Origin: Pseudomonas citronellolis
Lineage (GTDB): Bacteria > Pseudomonadota > Gammaproteobacteria > Pseudomonadales > Pseudomonadaceae
Assembly: GCF_900112375.1 (NCBI RefSeq)
Contig: NZ_FOLS01000005.1
Coordinates: 1-64,000, forward strand
Direction of reading: 5' to 3'
DNA length: 64,000 nucleotides
Shown here piece by piece: positions 47,034 through 57,224 of this stretch (positions within the stretch are counted from its first letter, which is position 1; the number at the start of each line of letters is the position of its first letter). The notes below the pieces were generated by a model. That model was not told the DNA's origin. It was given only the letters and a program-made list of their open reading frames with translations, and did no database searches. The translations under genes were made by a program, and so were the position numbers.

Positions 47034-48116
47034 TCAAACCGCCGCCAGCCGCACCTCCGTCATCTGCCGCAAGCGACTGAGGGTGCGCTCGAAATCCAGG
47101 GTGGTATCGCCGCTGGCCAGGCCCTCCAGCGGCACCGTGGCGTAGAGCTGCAGTTTCAGGCGCCTGTCGTAGGCGATGTCGATGAAGTTCAGGAAGCGCC
47201 TGGCGACGTCGTCGGGGTAGTTCTGCAGCGGTTCCAGGCCGCTCACCGCCAGGTGCGGGAAGCGTTCGATCAGCCACAGGTAGTCGGCCGCCGAGTGCGG
47301 GCGTTCGAACAGTTCGTCGAAGTCGAGCCAGGCGTGGTCGTCGTCATGGGCGCGCACGCGCAGCGGGTGGTAGTTGACCTGCAGCACTTCGTCGAAGCAG
47401 GCCTGCGGGCCCAGCCCGAAGCGCTCGCGCAGCGGCGCGGGGGCGTCGGCCGTGGCGGGCCACAGGTAGCTGCCCCAGGCGTCCAGTGGCGTCAGCCGGC
47501 GCCGGTAGTCCTCGCCCTTGTCCAGCGCCAGGACCTCGAAGCGCTGTTCGATCAGTTCGACCACCGGGCGGAAGCGCTCGCCGTACAGCGGGTCCGCGCA
47601 CAGCCCGGACGGCGGGTAGTTGGAGGTGCACACCAGGCCGACGCCCTGGTCCACCAGTTGTTGCAGCGTCGGCCCCAGCAGCATGGCGTCGCCGATGTCG
47701 TGCACGTGGAATTCGTCGAAGCACAGCAGGCGGGTTTCCTCGGCGATGCGCCGGGCGGTCTTCGCCAGCGGGTCGGGCTGGCCGGCGAAGGCCTGCAGGC
47801 GCGCCTGCACTTCATCCAGGAAGGCGTGGAAGTGCACGCGGCGCTTGGCTTGCAGCGGGGCCGCGGCGAAGAAGGCGTCCATCACGAAGCTCTTGCCGCG
47901 GCCCACGTCGCCCCACAGGTAGACGCCGGCGGTCGGCTTGCGGAACCAGCCATGGCGGCCCTGGAGGAAGCCTTCCAGCCAGTTGGCCAGGTGCTCGATG
48001 GCGTATTGCTGCTGAGGGTCGGCGCGGTAGCCGCGCTCCTCCAGGGCCACCCGGAAATGCCGGAGGATGCGTTCGGCGATCGATTCCGGGGCGGCCAGAC
48101 GGTCGGCGGCGCTCAT
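47034..48116 (-). CDS. AFG1/ZapE-family ATPase paralogue in fluoride operon
   Basis: The 360-aa P-loop ATPase has Walker A GDVGRGKS and Walker B LLCFDEFHVHD, with family motifs RVHFHAFLDEVQ and VCTSNYPP. ZapE promotes Z-ring function under stress and mitochondrial AFG1 aids turnover of respiratory proteins. It is the third gene of the riboswitch-2 operon, 49 bp after enolase. It is likely an accessory paralogue rather than the housekeeping zapE, but the genome outside the window was not seen. Confidence 0.85.
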   Translation of the reverse strand: MSAADRLAAPESIAERILRHFRVALEERGYRADPQQQYAIEHLANWLEGFLQGRHGWFRKPTAGVYLWGDVGRGKSFVMDAFFAAAPLQAKRRVHFHAFLDEVQARLQAFAGQPDPLAKTARRIAEETRLLCFDEFHVHDIGDAMLLGPTLQQLVDQGVGLVCTSNYPPSGLCADPLYGERFRPVVELIEQRFEVLALDKGEDYRRRLTPLDAWGSYLWPATADAPAPLRERFGLGPQACFDEVLQVNYHPLRVRAHDDDHAWLDFDELFERPHSAADYLWLIERFPHLAVSGLEPLQNYPDDVARRFLNFIDIAYDRRLKLQLYATVPLEGLASGDTTLDFERTLSRLRQMTEVRLAAV

Positions 48117-48165
48117 GCTTCACCTCTGCGCGAGTGGCGCGGGGGCACGAGGCGCCCCCGGCCGT

Positions 48166-49476
<1,311 letters not shown>

Positions 49477-49489
49477 TTACGCGGGGTGT

Positions 49490-50656
49490 TCACAGCTGCG
49501 GGCGCAGGTAGCCGCCGGCCACGCCGCGCCTGGACAGCACCCATTGCCAGAGCTGGATGTCGCGGGCGCGGAAGGCGCCGGCGCAGGACAGCAGGTAATA
49601 GCGCCACATGCGCCGGAAGCGCTCGCCCAGCGCCGAGAAGCGCGGCCAGGCGGCTTCGAAGTTGGCGTGCCAGGCCATCAGCGTGCGGTCGTAGTAGGCG
49701 CCGAAGTTGTGCAGGTCCTCGACCACGAAGAGGCCGTCCGCGGCGTCGCCGACCTGGCCGATGGAGGGCAGGTCGCCGTTGGGGAAGATGTAGCGGTCGA
49801 TCCACGGATCGGGCCGGGCGCGGCGTTCGTTCTTGCCGATGCTGTGCAGCAGGAACAGGCCGTCGTCGGCCAGGCAGCGCTGGGCCACCTGCATGAATGC
49901 GCGGTGGTTCTTGTGCCCGACGTGCTCGAACATGCCGACACTGGCGATGCGGTCGAACTTGCCGGTCAGGGTGCGGTAGTCCTGCAGGCGGAACTCCACG
50001 GGCAGGTCGCGGTAGCGGTCGCTGGCCCAGTTCGCCTGTTCCTGGGAGACGGTCACGCCCACGCATTCCACGCCATGGTGCTGGGCGGCATAGGCCATCA
50101 GGCTGCCCCAGCCGCAGCCGATGTCCAGCAGGCGCATGCCCGGTTCCAGCCGCAGCTTTCGGCAGATCAGTTCCAGCTTGGCTTCCTGGGCCTGCTCCAG
50201 GGTGGTGGCCGTTTCCCAGTAGCCGCAGCTGTAGGTCATGCGCGGGTCGAGCATGGCCTGGTAGAGCGCGTTGCTCAGGTCGTAGTGGCGCCGGCCCACC
50301 TGCCAGGCGCGCCTGGCGTTCTGCAGGTTGAGCAGGCGGTAGCGCAGGGCGTGGGCGAGCAGGCGCCAGGGCTGCACTTCGCGGTCGAGCCGGGCGCGCA
50401 GCAGGCGGTGGAAGAATTCGTCCAGGTGCTGCGCGTCCCAGTCGCCGTCCATGTAGCTTTCGCCCAGGCCCAGGCTGCCCTGGCCCAGCGCGCGCTCGAA
50501 CACGCGCGGGCGCAGCACCTGCATGTCCCAGGGGCGCTGGCCGTTGATCTGGATGCCGGCCTTGCGCAGCAGGCCGGCGGCGAGCCGCTGCAGCTCCGGG
50601 TCCGGGCCGGCTGGCGACGACGGCCAGGGCGCATCATCGTGCAGGGGAGTGCCCAC
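49490..50656 (-). CDS. cfa: Cyclopropane-fatty-acyl-phospholipid synthase
   Basis: This SAM-dependent enzyme (388 aa) methylenates unsaturated membrane phospholipid acyl chains. The SAM motif is LLDIGCGWGSLMAYAA, followed by VGMFEHVGHKN and YIFPNGDLPS. The GTG start at 50656 is chosen because GGAGG lies 7 nt upstream and E. coli Cfa has similar length. The longer open frame begins inside the riboswitch and is not translated. It is the first gene of the riboswitch-2 operon. Cyclopropane rings lower membrane proton permeability, which could limit HF entry (inference). Confidence 0.92.
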   Translation of the reverse strand: MGTPLHDDAPWPSSPAGPDPELQRLAAGLLRKAGIQINGQRPWDMQVLRPRVFERALGQGSLGLGESYMDGDWDAQHLDEFFHRLLRARLDREVQPWRLLAHALRYRLLNLQNARRAWQVGRRHYDLSNALYQAMLDPRMTYSCGYWETATTLEQAQEAKLELICRKLRLEPGMRLLDIGCGWGSLMAYAAQHHGVECVGVTVSQEQANWASDRYRDLPVEFRLQDYRTLTGKFDRIASVGMFEHVGHKNHRAFMQVAQRCLADDGLFLLHSIGKNERRARPDPWIDRYIFPNGDLPSIGQVGDAADGLFVVEDLHNFGAYYDRTLMAWHANFEAAWPRFSALGERFRRMWRYYLLSCAGAFRARDIQLWQWVLSRRGVAGGYLRPQL

Positions 50657-50748
50657 TTTGCTACCTCCAGGTGCTGAGGCCAGCTCGTGCCTATGGCGAA
50701 GCGAGGCTGGCGGGAAGGACGACCTGAACGAAGTGGGGCGGCGGATAC

Positions 50749-50791
50749 GAAAAATGCCTACCGCTCCCGCCTTCGCGAGTTCGGTAGGCAT
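50749..50791 (-). terminator. Expression-platform terminator of fluoride riboswitch 2
   Basis: On the minus strand ATGCCTACCG (aptamer 3' strand) and CGGTAGGCAT form a perfect 10-bp stem followed by TTTTT. It is mutually exclusive with aptamer folding. It predicts premature termination without fluoride. Confidence 0.9.
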
Positions 50792-50836
50792 CATCAGCTG
50801 ACGGCGTCAGCGGTTAATGGAGAATGCCATCTCCTG
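50784..50836 (-). ncRNA. Fluoride riboswitch aptamer 2 (crcB motif)
   Basis: On the minus strand CAGGAGATGGCATTCTCCAT is followed by TAACCGCTGACGCCGTCAGC and TGATGATGCCTAC, with all conserved blocks; the variable stem is CTGACG/CGTCAG. It lies 55 bp downstream of the ilvD stop and 128 bp upstream of cfa. It may be served by its own promoter or by read-through from the riboswitch-3 operon. Confidence 0.93.
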
Positions 50837-50891
50837 TGGAAACTCTATCACCGGCTCCCGGGCTTGCAAGAAACCCGGGGCCTTCGGGGCG

Positions 50892-52730
50892 TCAGTCCTC
50901 CAGCAGCGCCTTGTTGCGCACGGCGCCCTTATCCGCACTGGTAGCCAGCAACGCATAAGCCTTCAGCGCCGTACTGACGCGACGGGCACGCGGCTGCGCC
51001 GGCTTCCAGCCCTTCCTGTCCTGCTCGATGCGGCGGGCGGTGAGTTCTTCATCGCTGACCAGCAGGTTGATGCTGCGGTTGGGGATGTCGATCAGCACCT
51101 TGTCGCCGTCCTGCACCAGGCCGATGGCGCCGCCCGCGGCGGCTTCCGGCGAGGCGTGGCCGATGGACAGGCCCGAGGTGCCGCCGGAGAAGCGGCCATC
51201 GGTGAGCAGGGCGCACTGTTTGCCCAGGCCCTTGGACTTCAGGTAGCTGGTGGGGTAGAGCATTTCCTGCATGCCCGGGCCGCCTTTCGGGCCTTCGTAG
51301 CGGATGATCACGATGTCGCCCGGCTTCACCTCGTCGGCGAGAATGCCCTTCACCGCGGCGTCCTGGCTTTCGAAGATCTTCGCCCTGCCCTCGAACACGT
51401 AGAGCGACTCGTCCACACCGGCGGTCTTCACCACGCAGCCATCCAGCGCGATGTTGCCGTACAGCACGGCCAGGCCGCCTTCCGCCGAATAAGCGTGCTC
51501 GACGCTGCGGATGCAGCCTTCGGCGCGGTCGTCGTCCAGGCTCGGCCAGCGGGTGTTCTGGCTGAACGCGGTCTGCGTCGGAATGCCGGCGGGGCCGGCC
51601 TTGAAGAAGGTGTGGACGGCTTCGTCGCGGCTCTGGGTGATGTCCCACTGGGCGATGGCGTCGGCCATGCTCGGGCTGTGCACGGTCGGTACGTCGGTGT
51701 GCAGCAGGCCGCCGCGGGCCAGCTCGCCGAGGATGGAGAAGATGCCGCCGGCACGGTGCACGTCTTCCAGGTGGTACTTCTGGATGTTCGGCGCCACCTT
51801 GCACAGCTGCGGCACCTTGCGCGACAGGCGATCGATGTCGCGCAGGTCGAAGGCCACCTCACCCTCCTGCGCGGCGGCCAGCAGGTGCAGGATGGTGTTG
51901 GTCGAGCCGCCCATGGCGATGTCCAGGCTCATGGCGTTCTCGAAGGCCAGGAAGCTGGCGACGCTGCGCGGCAAGACCCAGGCGTCGCCTTCGCCGTAAT
52001 AGCGCTGGCACAACTCCACGGCCAGGCGCCCGGCACGCAGGAACAACTGCTCGCGGTCGGCATGGGTGGCCAGGGTCGAGCCGTTGCCCGGCAGCGACAG
52101 GCCCAGGGCCTCCACCAGGCAGTTCATCGAATTGGCGGTGAACATGCCGGAGCAGGAGCCGCAGGTGGGGCAGGCGCTGCGCTCGTACTCGGCGACCTGC
52201 TCGTCGGAGCAACAATCATCCGCCGCCACCACCATGGCATCGACCAGGTCCAGCCCGTGGCTGGCCAGCTTGGTCTTGCCAGCCTCCATCGGCCCGCCGG
52301 AGACGAACACCACCGGGATGTTCAGGCGCAGGGCGGCCATCAGCATGCCGGGGGTGATCTTGTCGCAGTTGGAGATGCAGACGATGGCGTCGGCGCAATG
52401 GGCGTTGACCATGTATTCCACGGAGTCGGCGATGATCTCGCGCCACGGCAGGGAATAGAGCATGCCGTCATGGCCCATGGCGATGCCGTCGTCCACGGCG
52501 ATGGTGTTGAACTCCTTGGCCACGCCGCCGGCCTTCTCGATCTCGCGGGCGACCAGCTGGCCCAGGTCCTTCAGGTGCACGTGGCCGGGCACGAACTGGG
52601 TGAAGGAGTTGGCGATGGCGATGATCGGCTTCTTGAAGTCTTCGTCCTTCATCCCGGTGGCGCGCCAGAGGGCGCGGGCGCCGGCCATGTTGCGGCCGTG
52701 GGTGGAGGTTTTCGAGCGGTAGTCTGGCAT
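50892..52730 (-). CDS. ilvD: Dihydroxy-acid dehydratase IlvD
   Basis: The 612-aa Fe-S dehydratase of branched-chain amino-acid and pantothenate synthesis makes 2-keto acids from 2,3-dihydroxy acids. The cluster cysteines are in CISNCDK and PTCGSCSG. Mg2+-binding and substrate regions include [18 protein letters not shown] and [20 protein letters not shown]. It is the last gene of the crcB operon, 46 bp after the pyrophosphatase. As an Mg2+-dependent enzyme it could be a fluoride-sensitive target provided in extra dose, or it may be the only ilvD of the genome; the window cannot decide. Confidence 0.93.
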   Translation of the reverse strand: MPDYRSKTSTHGRNMAGARALWRATGMKDEDFKKPIIAIANSFTQFVPGHVHLKDLGQLVAREIEKAGGVAKEFNTIAVDDGIAMGHDGMLYSLPWREIIADSVEYMVNAHCADAIVCISNCDKITPGMLMAALRLNIPVVFVSGGPMEAGKTKLASHGLDLVDAMVVAADDCCSDEQVAEYERSACPTCGSCSGMFTANSMNCLVEALGLSLPGNGSTLATHADREQLFLRAGRLAVELCQRYYGEGDAWVLPRSVASFLAFENAMSLDIAMGGSTNTILHLLAAAQEGEVAFDLRDIDRLSRKVPQLCKVAPNIQKYHLEDVHRAGGIFSILGELARGGLLHTDVPTVHSPSMADAIAQWDITQSRDEAVHTFFKAGPAGIPTQTAFSQNTRWPSLDDDRAEGCIRSVEHAYSAEGGLAVLYGNIALDGCVVKTAGVDESLYVFEGRAKIFESQDAAVKGILADEVKPGDIVIIRYEGPKGGPGMQEMLYPTSYLKSKGLGKQCALLTDGRFSGGTSGLSIGHASPEAAAGGAIGLVQDGDKVLIDIPNRSINLLVSDEELTARRIEQDRKGWKPAQPRARRVSTALKAYALLATSADKGAVRNKALLED

Positions 52731-52776
52731 GGGTGTTCCTATCGGCTGATCAGGGCTTTTTCTTGTCTTGTGGGGT

Positions 52777-53331
52777 TCAGGCGGGCGGGGTGCCTGTTCG
52801 ATGCGCCGACTCGTAGGCCGCCACCGACTTGCGGATTTCCTCGCGGGCGTCGTCCAGGCTGCCCCAGCGCTCCATGCGCACCCATTTGCCGGGCTCGAGG
52901 GTCTTGTAGTTCTCGAAGAAGTGCTGGATCTGCTTGAGCAGCAGGTCGCTCAGGTCGCTGCACTGGCGCAGGTTGGCGTACAGGGTGCTGAGCTTGTCGT
53001 GGGGCACGGCGATGATCTTGGCGTCCGGCCCGGCTTCGTCGGTCATGTACATCACGCCGAGCGGGCGGCAGCGCAGCACGCTGCCGGGCGCGACCGGGCA
53101 GGGGGCGACGACCAGGATGTCCAGGGGGTCGCCGTCCTCGCTGAGGGTGGATGGAATGAAGCCGTAGTTGGCCGGGTAGAACATCGGCGTGCTGAGGAAG
53201 CGGTCGACGAACAGCTGGCCGCTGGCCTTGTCCAGCTCGTACTTGATCGGCGCGTGGTTGGCCGGAATCTCGATCACGGCGTAGAGATCGTCCGGGATGC
53301 CCAGGCCGGCGGGGAGGTCGGTGAAGCTCAT
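52777..53331 (-). CDS. ppa: Inorganic pyrophosphatase (family I)
   Basis: The 184-aa soluble pyrophosphatase has IEIPAN, the metal aspartates DGDPLD and [10 protein letters not shown], and GKWVRM. All standard catalytic residues are present. Family I pyrophosphatases are strongly inhibited by fluoride, so this copy between DUF190 and ilvD in the crcB operon probably restores pyrophosphate turnover during fluoride exposure. The gene is 19 bp downstream of DUF190. Confidence 0.94.
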   Translation of the reverse strand: MSFTDLPAGLGIPDDLYAVIEIPANHAPIKYELDKASGQLFVDRFLSTPMFYPANYGFIPSTLSEDGDPLDILVVAPCPVAPGSVLRCRPLGVMYMTDEAGPDAKIIAVPHDKLSTLYANLRQCSDLSDLLLKQIQHFFENYKTLEPGKWVRMERWGSLDDAREEIRKSVAAYESAHRTGTPPA

Positions 53332-53350
53332 GTCGCGGTCTCCGTAAACG

Positions 53351-53695
53351 TCAGGTGGCGGGGGTGTCGCGGTCGGCCTTGCGCTTGCCCACGGTGCCCA
53401 TTTCCACGGGGGTCTTCACGTAGAACAGGGCGAGGTCCTCGGCCTCCAGGCGTTCGAACAGGCGCTCGCACTCGTCCTCGGTGACGGCCAGGCAGATTTC
53501 CACCGGCTGGTCGGCCAGTTCGAAGAAGTGGTAGGAGTGCACCCGCCCGGCGTGGCCGAAGCCTTCCGCGCCGACGACCAGGGTGGCGCCCTTGAGCTTC
53601 ATGCCCCGGGCCAGGTCGACCATCCAGTCGGTGATCAGCTTGCCGCCGTGGCGGCGGCTCTGTTGGGTGAAGAATGTCACCAGGTAGCCTTTCAT
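53351..53695 (-). CDS. DUF190 protein (PII-like fold), CrcB partner
   Basis: This 114-aa protein starts [20 protein letters not shown] and contains [17 protein letters not shown] and [16 protein letters not shown], characteristic of DUF190. These proteins have a PII-like trimeric fold and are commonly fused or adjacent to crcB, so a regulatory role for the fluoride channel is likely. It starts 13 bp after crcB. Confidence 0.9.
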   Translation of the reverse strand: MKGYLVTFFTQQSRRHGGKLITDWMVDLARGMKLKGATLVVGAEGFGHAGRVHSYHFFELADQPVEICLAVTEDECERLFERLEAEDLALFYVKTPVEMGTVGKRKADRDTPAT

Positions 53696-53708
53696 GATTG
53701 CGCCTCCG

Positions 53709-54092
53709 TCAGCGTGCGCCCAGCAATGTGTAGGTTAGAACGCCCGCGGCCGTTGCCAGCAGCGAACCTACGACGTGCACCGCGATTTCCCCCAGCGCCC
53801 AGGCCACGCGGCCGGTCTGCAGCAGCGAGAAGGTTTCCGCGGAAAAGGTCGAGAAGGTGGTCAGGCCGCCGCAGAAGCCGGTGATCAGCAGCAGGCGCCA
53901 TTCCGGGCTGAGGCTCGGGTTGGCGGCGAAGAAGGCCACGGCCAGGCCGACGACGTAGCCGCCGATCATGTTGGCGGCCCAGGTGCCCGGCGGAATGGTG
54001 GGGAACAGGGCGTTGAGCTGCAGGCCGAGGAACCAGCGCAGCAGGCAGCCGATGGAGCCGCCGAGGACGATCACCAGGATGGATTTCAGCAT
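53709..54092 (-). CDS. crcB: Fluoride channel/exporter CrcB (Fluc)
   Basis: The 127-aa Fluc protein has four transmembrane helices that form dual-topology dimers with two fluoride pores. Family motifs seen are [24 protein letters not shown] and [15 protein letters not shown] (with the pore-lining phenylalanines and the central Na+ site region). The start at 54092 ([12 protein letters not shown]) is the canonical one; the frame is open further upstream without homology. It is the first gene of the riboswitch-3 operon. Confidence 0.95.
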   Translation of the reverse strand: MLKSILVIVLGGSIGCLLRWFLGLQLNALFPTIPPGTWAANMIGGYVVGLAVAFFAANPSLSPEWRLLLITGFCGGLTTFSTFSAETFSLLQTGRVAWALGEIAVHVVGSLLATAAGVLTYTLLGAR

Positions 54093-54177
54093 GCCGGCGA
54101 GCCCCCATGGAAAGAGGGTACGGGCGATGCGGGGGAGGGGAATGGGTGGGGTGTTGCGGTCACGGTCCGGTCCTTTT

Positions 54178-54213
54178 GCAAAAGGACAGGACGCACACCT
54201 ACGCACCCTGTCC
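54178..54213 (-). terminator. Putative terminator in the crcB leader
   Basis: On the minus strand GGACAGG and CCTGTCC form a 7-bp stem followed by TTTT, then a GTCCTTTTGCAAAAGGAC palindrome. An alternative helix, CCTACG/CGTAGG with inner CCCTG/CAGGG, overlaps it and uses the aptamer 3' end. The terminator is weaker than those of riboswitches 1 and 2, so the switching logic here is not certain. Confidence 0.5.
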
Positions 54214-54222
54214 AGGGTTCAC

Positions 54223-54271
54223 GTAGGCATCATCAGCACGGGGGCGGTTAAAGGAGGAATGCCATCTCCTG
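54223..54271 (-). ncRNA. Fluoride riboswitch aptamer 3 (crcB motif), upstream of crcB
   Basis: On the minus strand the blocks CAGGAGATGGCATTCCTCC, TTTAACCGCCCCCG and TGCTGATGATGCCTAC match the fluoride aptamer exactly. It lies 131 bp upstream of crcB. The aptamer is nearly identical to aptamer 4, indicating duplication. Confidence 0.95.
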
Positions 54272-54441
54272 CGGCGAAAGCTAGCACTTTTGCCGCGCCG
54301 GGGGAAAGCCCCCCGGGTACGTCTTGCAGCCATGGGCCGAACAGGTTCTTCTAAGCTGCAACGGGTGACGCCCGGCGGGTATTCCGCTGGACCCCGGAGC
54401 CGCCTGCCTGCGCAGGGCCCGCGCTCCGCCAACGAGGAGAC

Positions 54442-55710
54442 ATGATGGAGCCATCGCAGCAGCGGGCGCCGGAGACGGCCGGCAAGACGGGCCGCGCCGC
54501 CTGGCTCAACGCCACGGTCGTGGGGGCGGGGGTGACCAGCGCCCTGGGCGATTTCTGCTACGAGACCACCACCGTGATCCTGCCGGGGTTCCTGGCGGTG
54601 CTCGGGGTGCCCGCCGCCGCGCTGGGCACCATCGAGGGCATCGCCGATGCCCTGGCCGCCTACACCAAGATGTTCTCCGGCTACATCGCCGACAAGCTGG
54701 GGCATCGCAAGCTGCTGGTGGTGGTCGGCTACGGGCTGACGCCGGTCGGCCAGGTGCTGCTGGCCCTGGCGCTGGGCTGGCCGCTGATCCTCCTCGGGCG
54801 GCTGGTGTCCTGGTTCGGCAAGGGGCTGCGCGGGCCATTGCGCGATGCCATCGTGATCCAGGCGGTGACCGCCGAGACCCGCGGCCGGGCCTTCGGCTTC
54901 CACCGTGCGATGGATACTGTGGGCGCCGTGGCCGGGCCCCTGCTGGGCGTCGCGCTGCTCGGCTGGGCCCAGCAACTGCACTGGGACGATGACAGCGGGC
55001 CGTTCCGCCTGGTGCTGTGGCTGAGCGTGATTCCCGGCGCGCTCGCCGTGCTGGCGTTCCTGACCCTGGTGCGCGACCCGCAGCATTCGCCGAACCCGCA
55101 ACTGAAGCTGCTGCAGACGCTGAAGGGCCTGCCCCTGCGCTTCAAGCGCTACCTGGGGGCGGTCGCGGTGTTCGGCGTCGGCGACTTCAGCCACAGCCTG
55201 CTCATCCTCGCCGCCACGCAGCTGCTGGCCGGCGGCCTGGGCCTGGTCCAGGCGGCGCAGGTGGCCGGCCTGTTGTACGTCTGGCGCAACCTGGTGCAGG
55301 TGCTGACGTCCTATCCCGTCGGCGCGCTGGCCGATCGCCTGGGTTCCCTGCCGGTGCTGGTGGCCGGCTATGCCCTTGGCGTCCTCACGGCGCTGCTGGC
55401 GGCCCTGGCCTTCTGGCTACGGGTGGACAGCCTGCCGCTGCTGGTGCTGCTGTTCACCGTCGCCGGGCTCTACGTCTCGGTGCAGGAGGCCCTGGAGTCC
55501 ACCGTGACCGCCGACATGGTGGAGCCGCAGACATTGGCCCTGAGCTATGGCGCGCTCGGCACGGTGAACGGCACCGCGAAGTTCATTTCCAGCGCGACAG
55601 TCGGCCTGCTCTGGAGCGCCGTCTCGCCGGTGCTCGCATTCGTCTGCGCCGCCGTGCTGATGGCCGCGGGCAGCGCCGCGCTGGCCCGGCTGCCGGCCCG
55701 CGCCGGCTAG
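54442..55710 (+). CDS. MFS transporter within the fluoride island
   Basis: The 422-aa major-facilitator protein has 12 predicted helices and the loop motif GYIADKLGHRK between helices 2 and 3, with a second-half equivalent ALADRLGSLP. GAGGAG precedes two consecutive ATGs (54442/54445). It is divergent from crcB but its own 5' region shows no aptamer on the plus strand. Its substrate is unknown. It converges with the mutS-like operon, 11 bp apart. Confidence 0.82.
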   Translation: MMEPSQQRAPETAGKTGRAAWLNATVVGAGVTSALGDFCYETTTVILPGFLAVLGVPAAALGTIEGIADALAAYTKMFSGYIADKLGHRKLLVVVGYGLTPVGQVLLALALGWPLILLGRLVSWFGKGLRGPLRDAIVIQAVTAETRGRAFGFHRAMDTVGAVAGPLLGVALLGWAQQLHWDDDSGPFRLVLWLSVIPGALAVLAFLTLVRDPQHSPNPQLKLLQTLKGLPLRFKRYLGAVAVFGVGDFSHSLLILAATQLLAGGLGLVQAAQVAGLLYVWRNLVQVLTSYPVGALADRLGSLPVLVAGYALGVLTALLAALAFWLRVDSLPLLVLLFTVAGLYVSVQEALESTVTADMVEPQTLALSYGALGTVNGTAKFISSATVGLLWSAVSPVLAFVCAAVLMAAGSAALARLPARAG

Positions 55711-55721
55711 CCGTTGCGGCC

Positions 55722-57224
55722 TCAGGCCGGCTCGCCGAAGACCTGCGCATACAGGTCGGTGCCGAAGGCGGTGGCCAGCGGCTCGCCCTCGACGATGCGG
55801 AAGGTCCGCCCGCCGTCGTCCCGGCGTTCGGCGCGCAGGAACAGGCTGCCTTCGGGCGGCTCGCGGTAGAGGCTTTCGGCGAAGTCGTGGAGGTGGGTGA
55901 CGAAGAAGGTCTTCACCCCGGCTTCGGCCAGGGCGCGCACGACCTGGCGGGCGATTTCCGAGCCCTCGCGCTCGTTGGTGGCGGCGAAGGATTCGTTGCA
56001 CAGCAGGATGGAGCGCGGGCTGAGGTGGTCGACGATTTCGCTCATGCGCGCCAGTTCCTCGTCCAGCTTGCCGCGCCTCATGCTGGCGTCTTCCTCGCGC
56101 TTGTAGTGGGTGTACAGGCCGTCGCAGAGGTTGGCGCGCAGCCGCCGCGCTGGCACGAACAGGCCGCACTGCAGCATCAGCTGGGCCAGGCCGATGCTGC
56201 GCAGGAAGGTGGACTTGCCGCCCTGGTTGGCGCCGGTGATGACGAACAGCCGGCGGCCGTCGCCGGCCAGGTCGTTGCCCACCACCTGGCGCCGCATGTT
56301 CAGCGCCAGGCAGATGTCGTAGAGGCCTTCGAAGGCCTGCTGGTACTGCCCGGCGGGGGCGACCTCGGGGAAGCCGATTTCGCAGCGCAGCTCGCTCAGG
56401 CGCTCGCGCAGGTTCAGGCAGCCGATGTAGAACGCCAGCTCCGTGCGCAGCATCTCGAAGAAGCTGGTGATGTGCTCGGCCGCCTGGGCGAGGGCGTTGG
56501 CGACTTCGTTGGCGCCCCTGTCCTGCAGCTCCGCCAGCGCCGTGGCGCCGGTTTCGTCGCGCTCGGCGATCTCGTAGACGTAGCTCTCCGGTTTCTTCTG
56601 CACCAGGCGCTGCAGCCAGTTGCCCCGGGGTTTGGGGTAGCGCCGCAGGCAGTAGTCCACGCCGCGGTTCAGCGGGCCCAGGCGGGCGCTGACGAGGAAG
56701 CCCTTGCGCAGCTTGAGCTGCTCGAAATGCGCATTGAGTTCGGCGAAATACTGGTCGCTGATTTCCTCGCGGATCAGCCCGAACAGTTTGCCGAAGCCGT
56801 CCGAGGCGAAGCGCCCGGCCTGCTCGTCGGCCATCCGCCGCAGGCGCCGGAGCAGGTCGATCTGCAGGTGCAGCAGCTTCAGCGAGCGGTGCATGATGCT
56901 GCTGGGGTACTTGGTCATGAAGCTCAGGTAGACGTTTTTCTCCAGCCCCAGCACATCCAGCGCGAGCTGGTACAGGTCGCGCACCAGTGCCTGGTTGGCC
57001 AGGCAGTCGCGCAGCACCGCCTGGCGATGGCCGACCACCTCCTGGGTGCTGTCGAAGGCGGTCAGCAGGGCGCAGCTGGCGACCTGGCGGAGGAACTTGT
57101 CGTCGCCGGCCATGGCGTCGAACAGGCTGTCCAGGGCCAGGTCCTGGACCAGGTCGTCGGCGTGCAGCGGCGGTTGCCTGTCCAGGTCGAAGTCGGCCTG
57201 CGGGTACATGAGGTGGGCTTTCAT
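55722..57224 (-). CDS. MutS-domain-V ATPase, second of a pair
   Basis: The 500-aa protein has no mismatch-recognition domain but has a MutS-like helical core and a C-terminal ATPase: Walker A ITGANQGGKST, Walker B ILLCNESFAATN (Asn in place of the usual Asp) and VTHLHDFAESL. MutS-related proteins are a known fluoride-riboswitch-linked class; their biochemical role is unknown. The start at 57224 overlaps the stop of the first MutS gene as ATGA, so the two are coupled and may form a heterodimer. Confidence 0.85.
   Translation of the reverse strand: MKAHLMYPQADFDLDRQPPLHADDLVQDLALDSLFDAMAGDDKFLRQVASCALLTAFDSTQEVVGHRQAVLRDCLANQALVRDLYQLALDVLGLEKNVYLSFMTKYPSSIMHRSLKLLHLQIDLLRRLRRMADEQAGRFASDGFGKLFGLIREEISDQYFAELNAHFEQLKLRKGFLVSARLGPLNRGVDYCLRRYPKPRGNWLQRLVQKKPESYVYEIAERDETGATALAELQDRGANEVANALAQAAEHITSFFEMLRTELAFYIGCLNLRERLSELRCEIGFPEVAPAGQYQQAFEGLYDICLALNMRRQVVGNDLAGDGRRLFVITGANQGGKSTFLRSIGLAQLMLQCGLFVPARRLRANLCDGLYTHYKREEDASMRRGKLDEELARMSEIVDHLSPRSILLCNESFAATNEREGSEIARQVVRALAEAGVKTFFVTHLHDFAESLYREPPEGSLFLRAERRDDGGRTFRIVEGEPLATAFGTDLYAQVFGEPA

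Noticed and set aside
50657..50794. Longer Cfa start at 50794 (MMPTELAKAG)
   Set aside because: This start lies inside the riboswitch terminator stem. The GTG at 50656 has a proper ribosome-binding site and gives the normal family length.
54093..54206. Longer CrcB start at 54206
   Set aside because: The extension reads through the terminator/antiterminator region and lacks CrcB homology. [12 protein letters not shown] is the canonical N-terminus.
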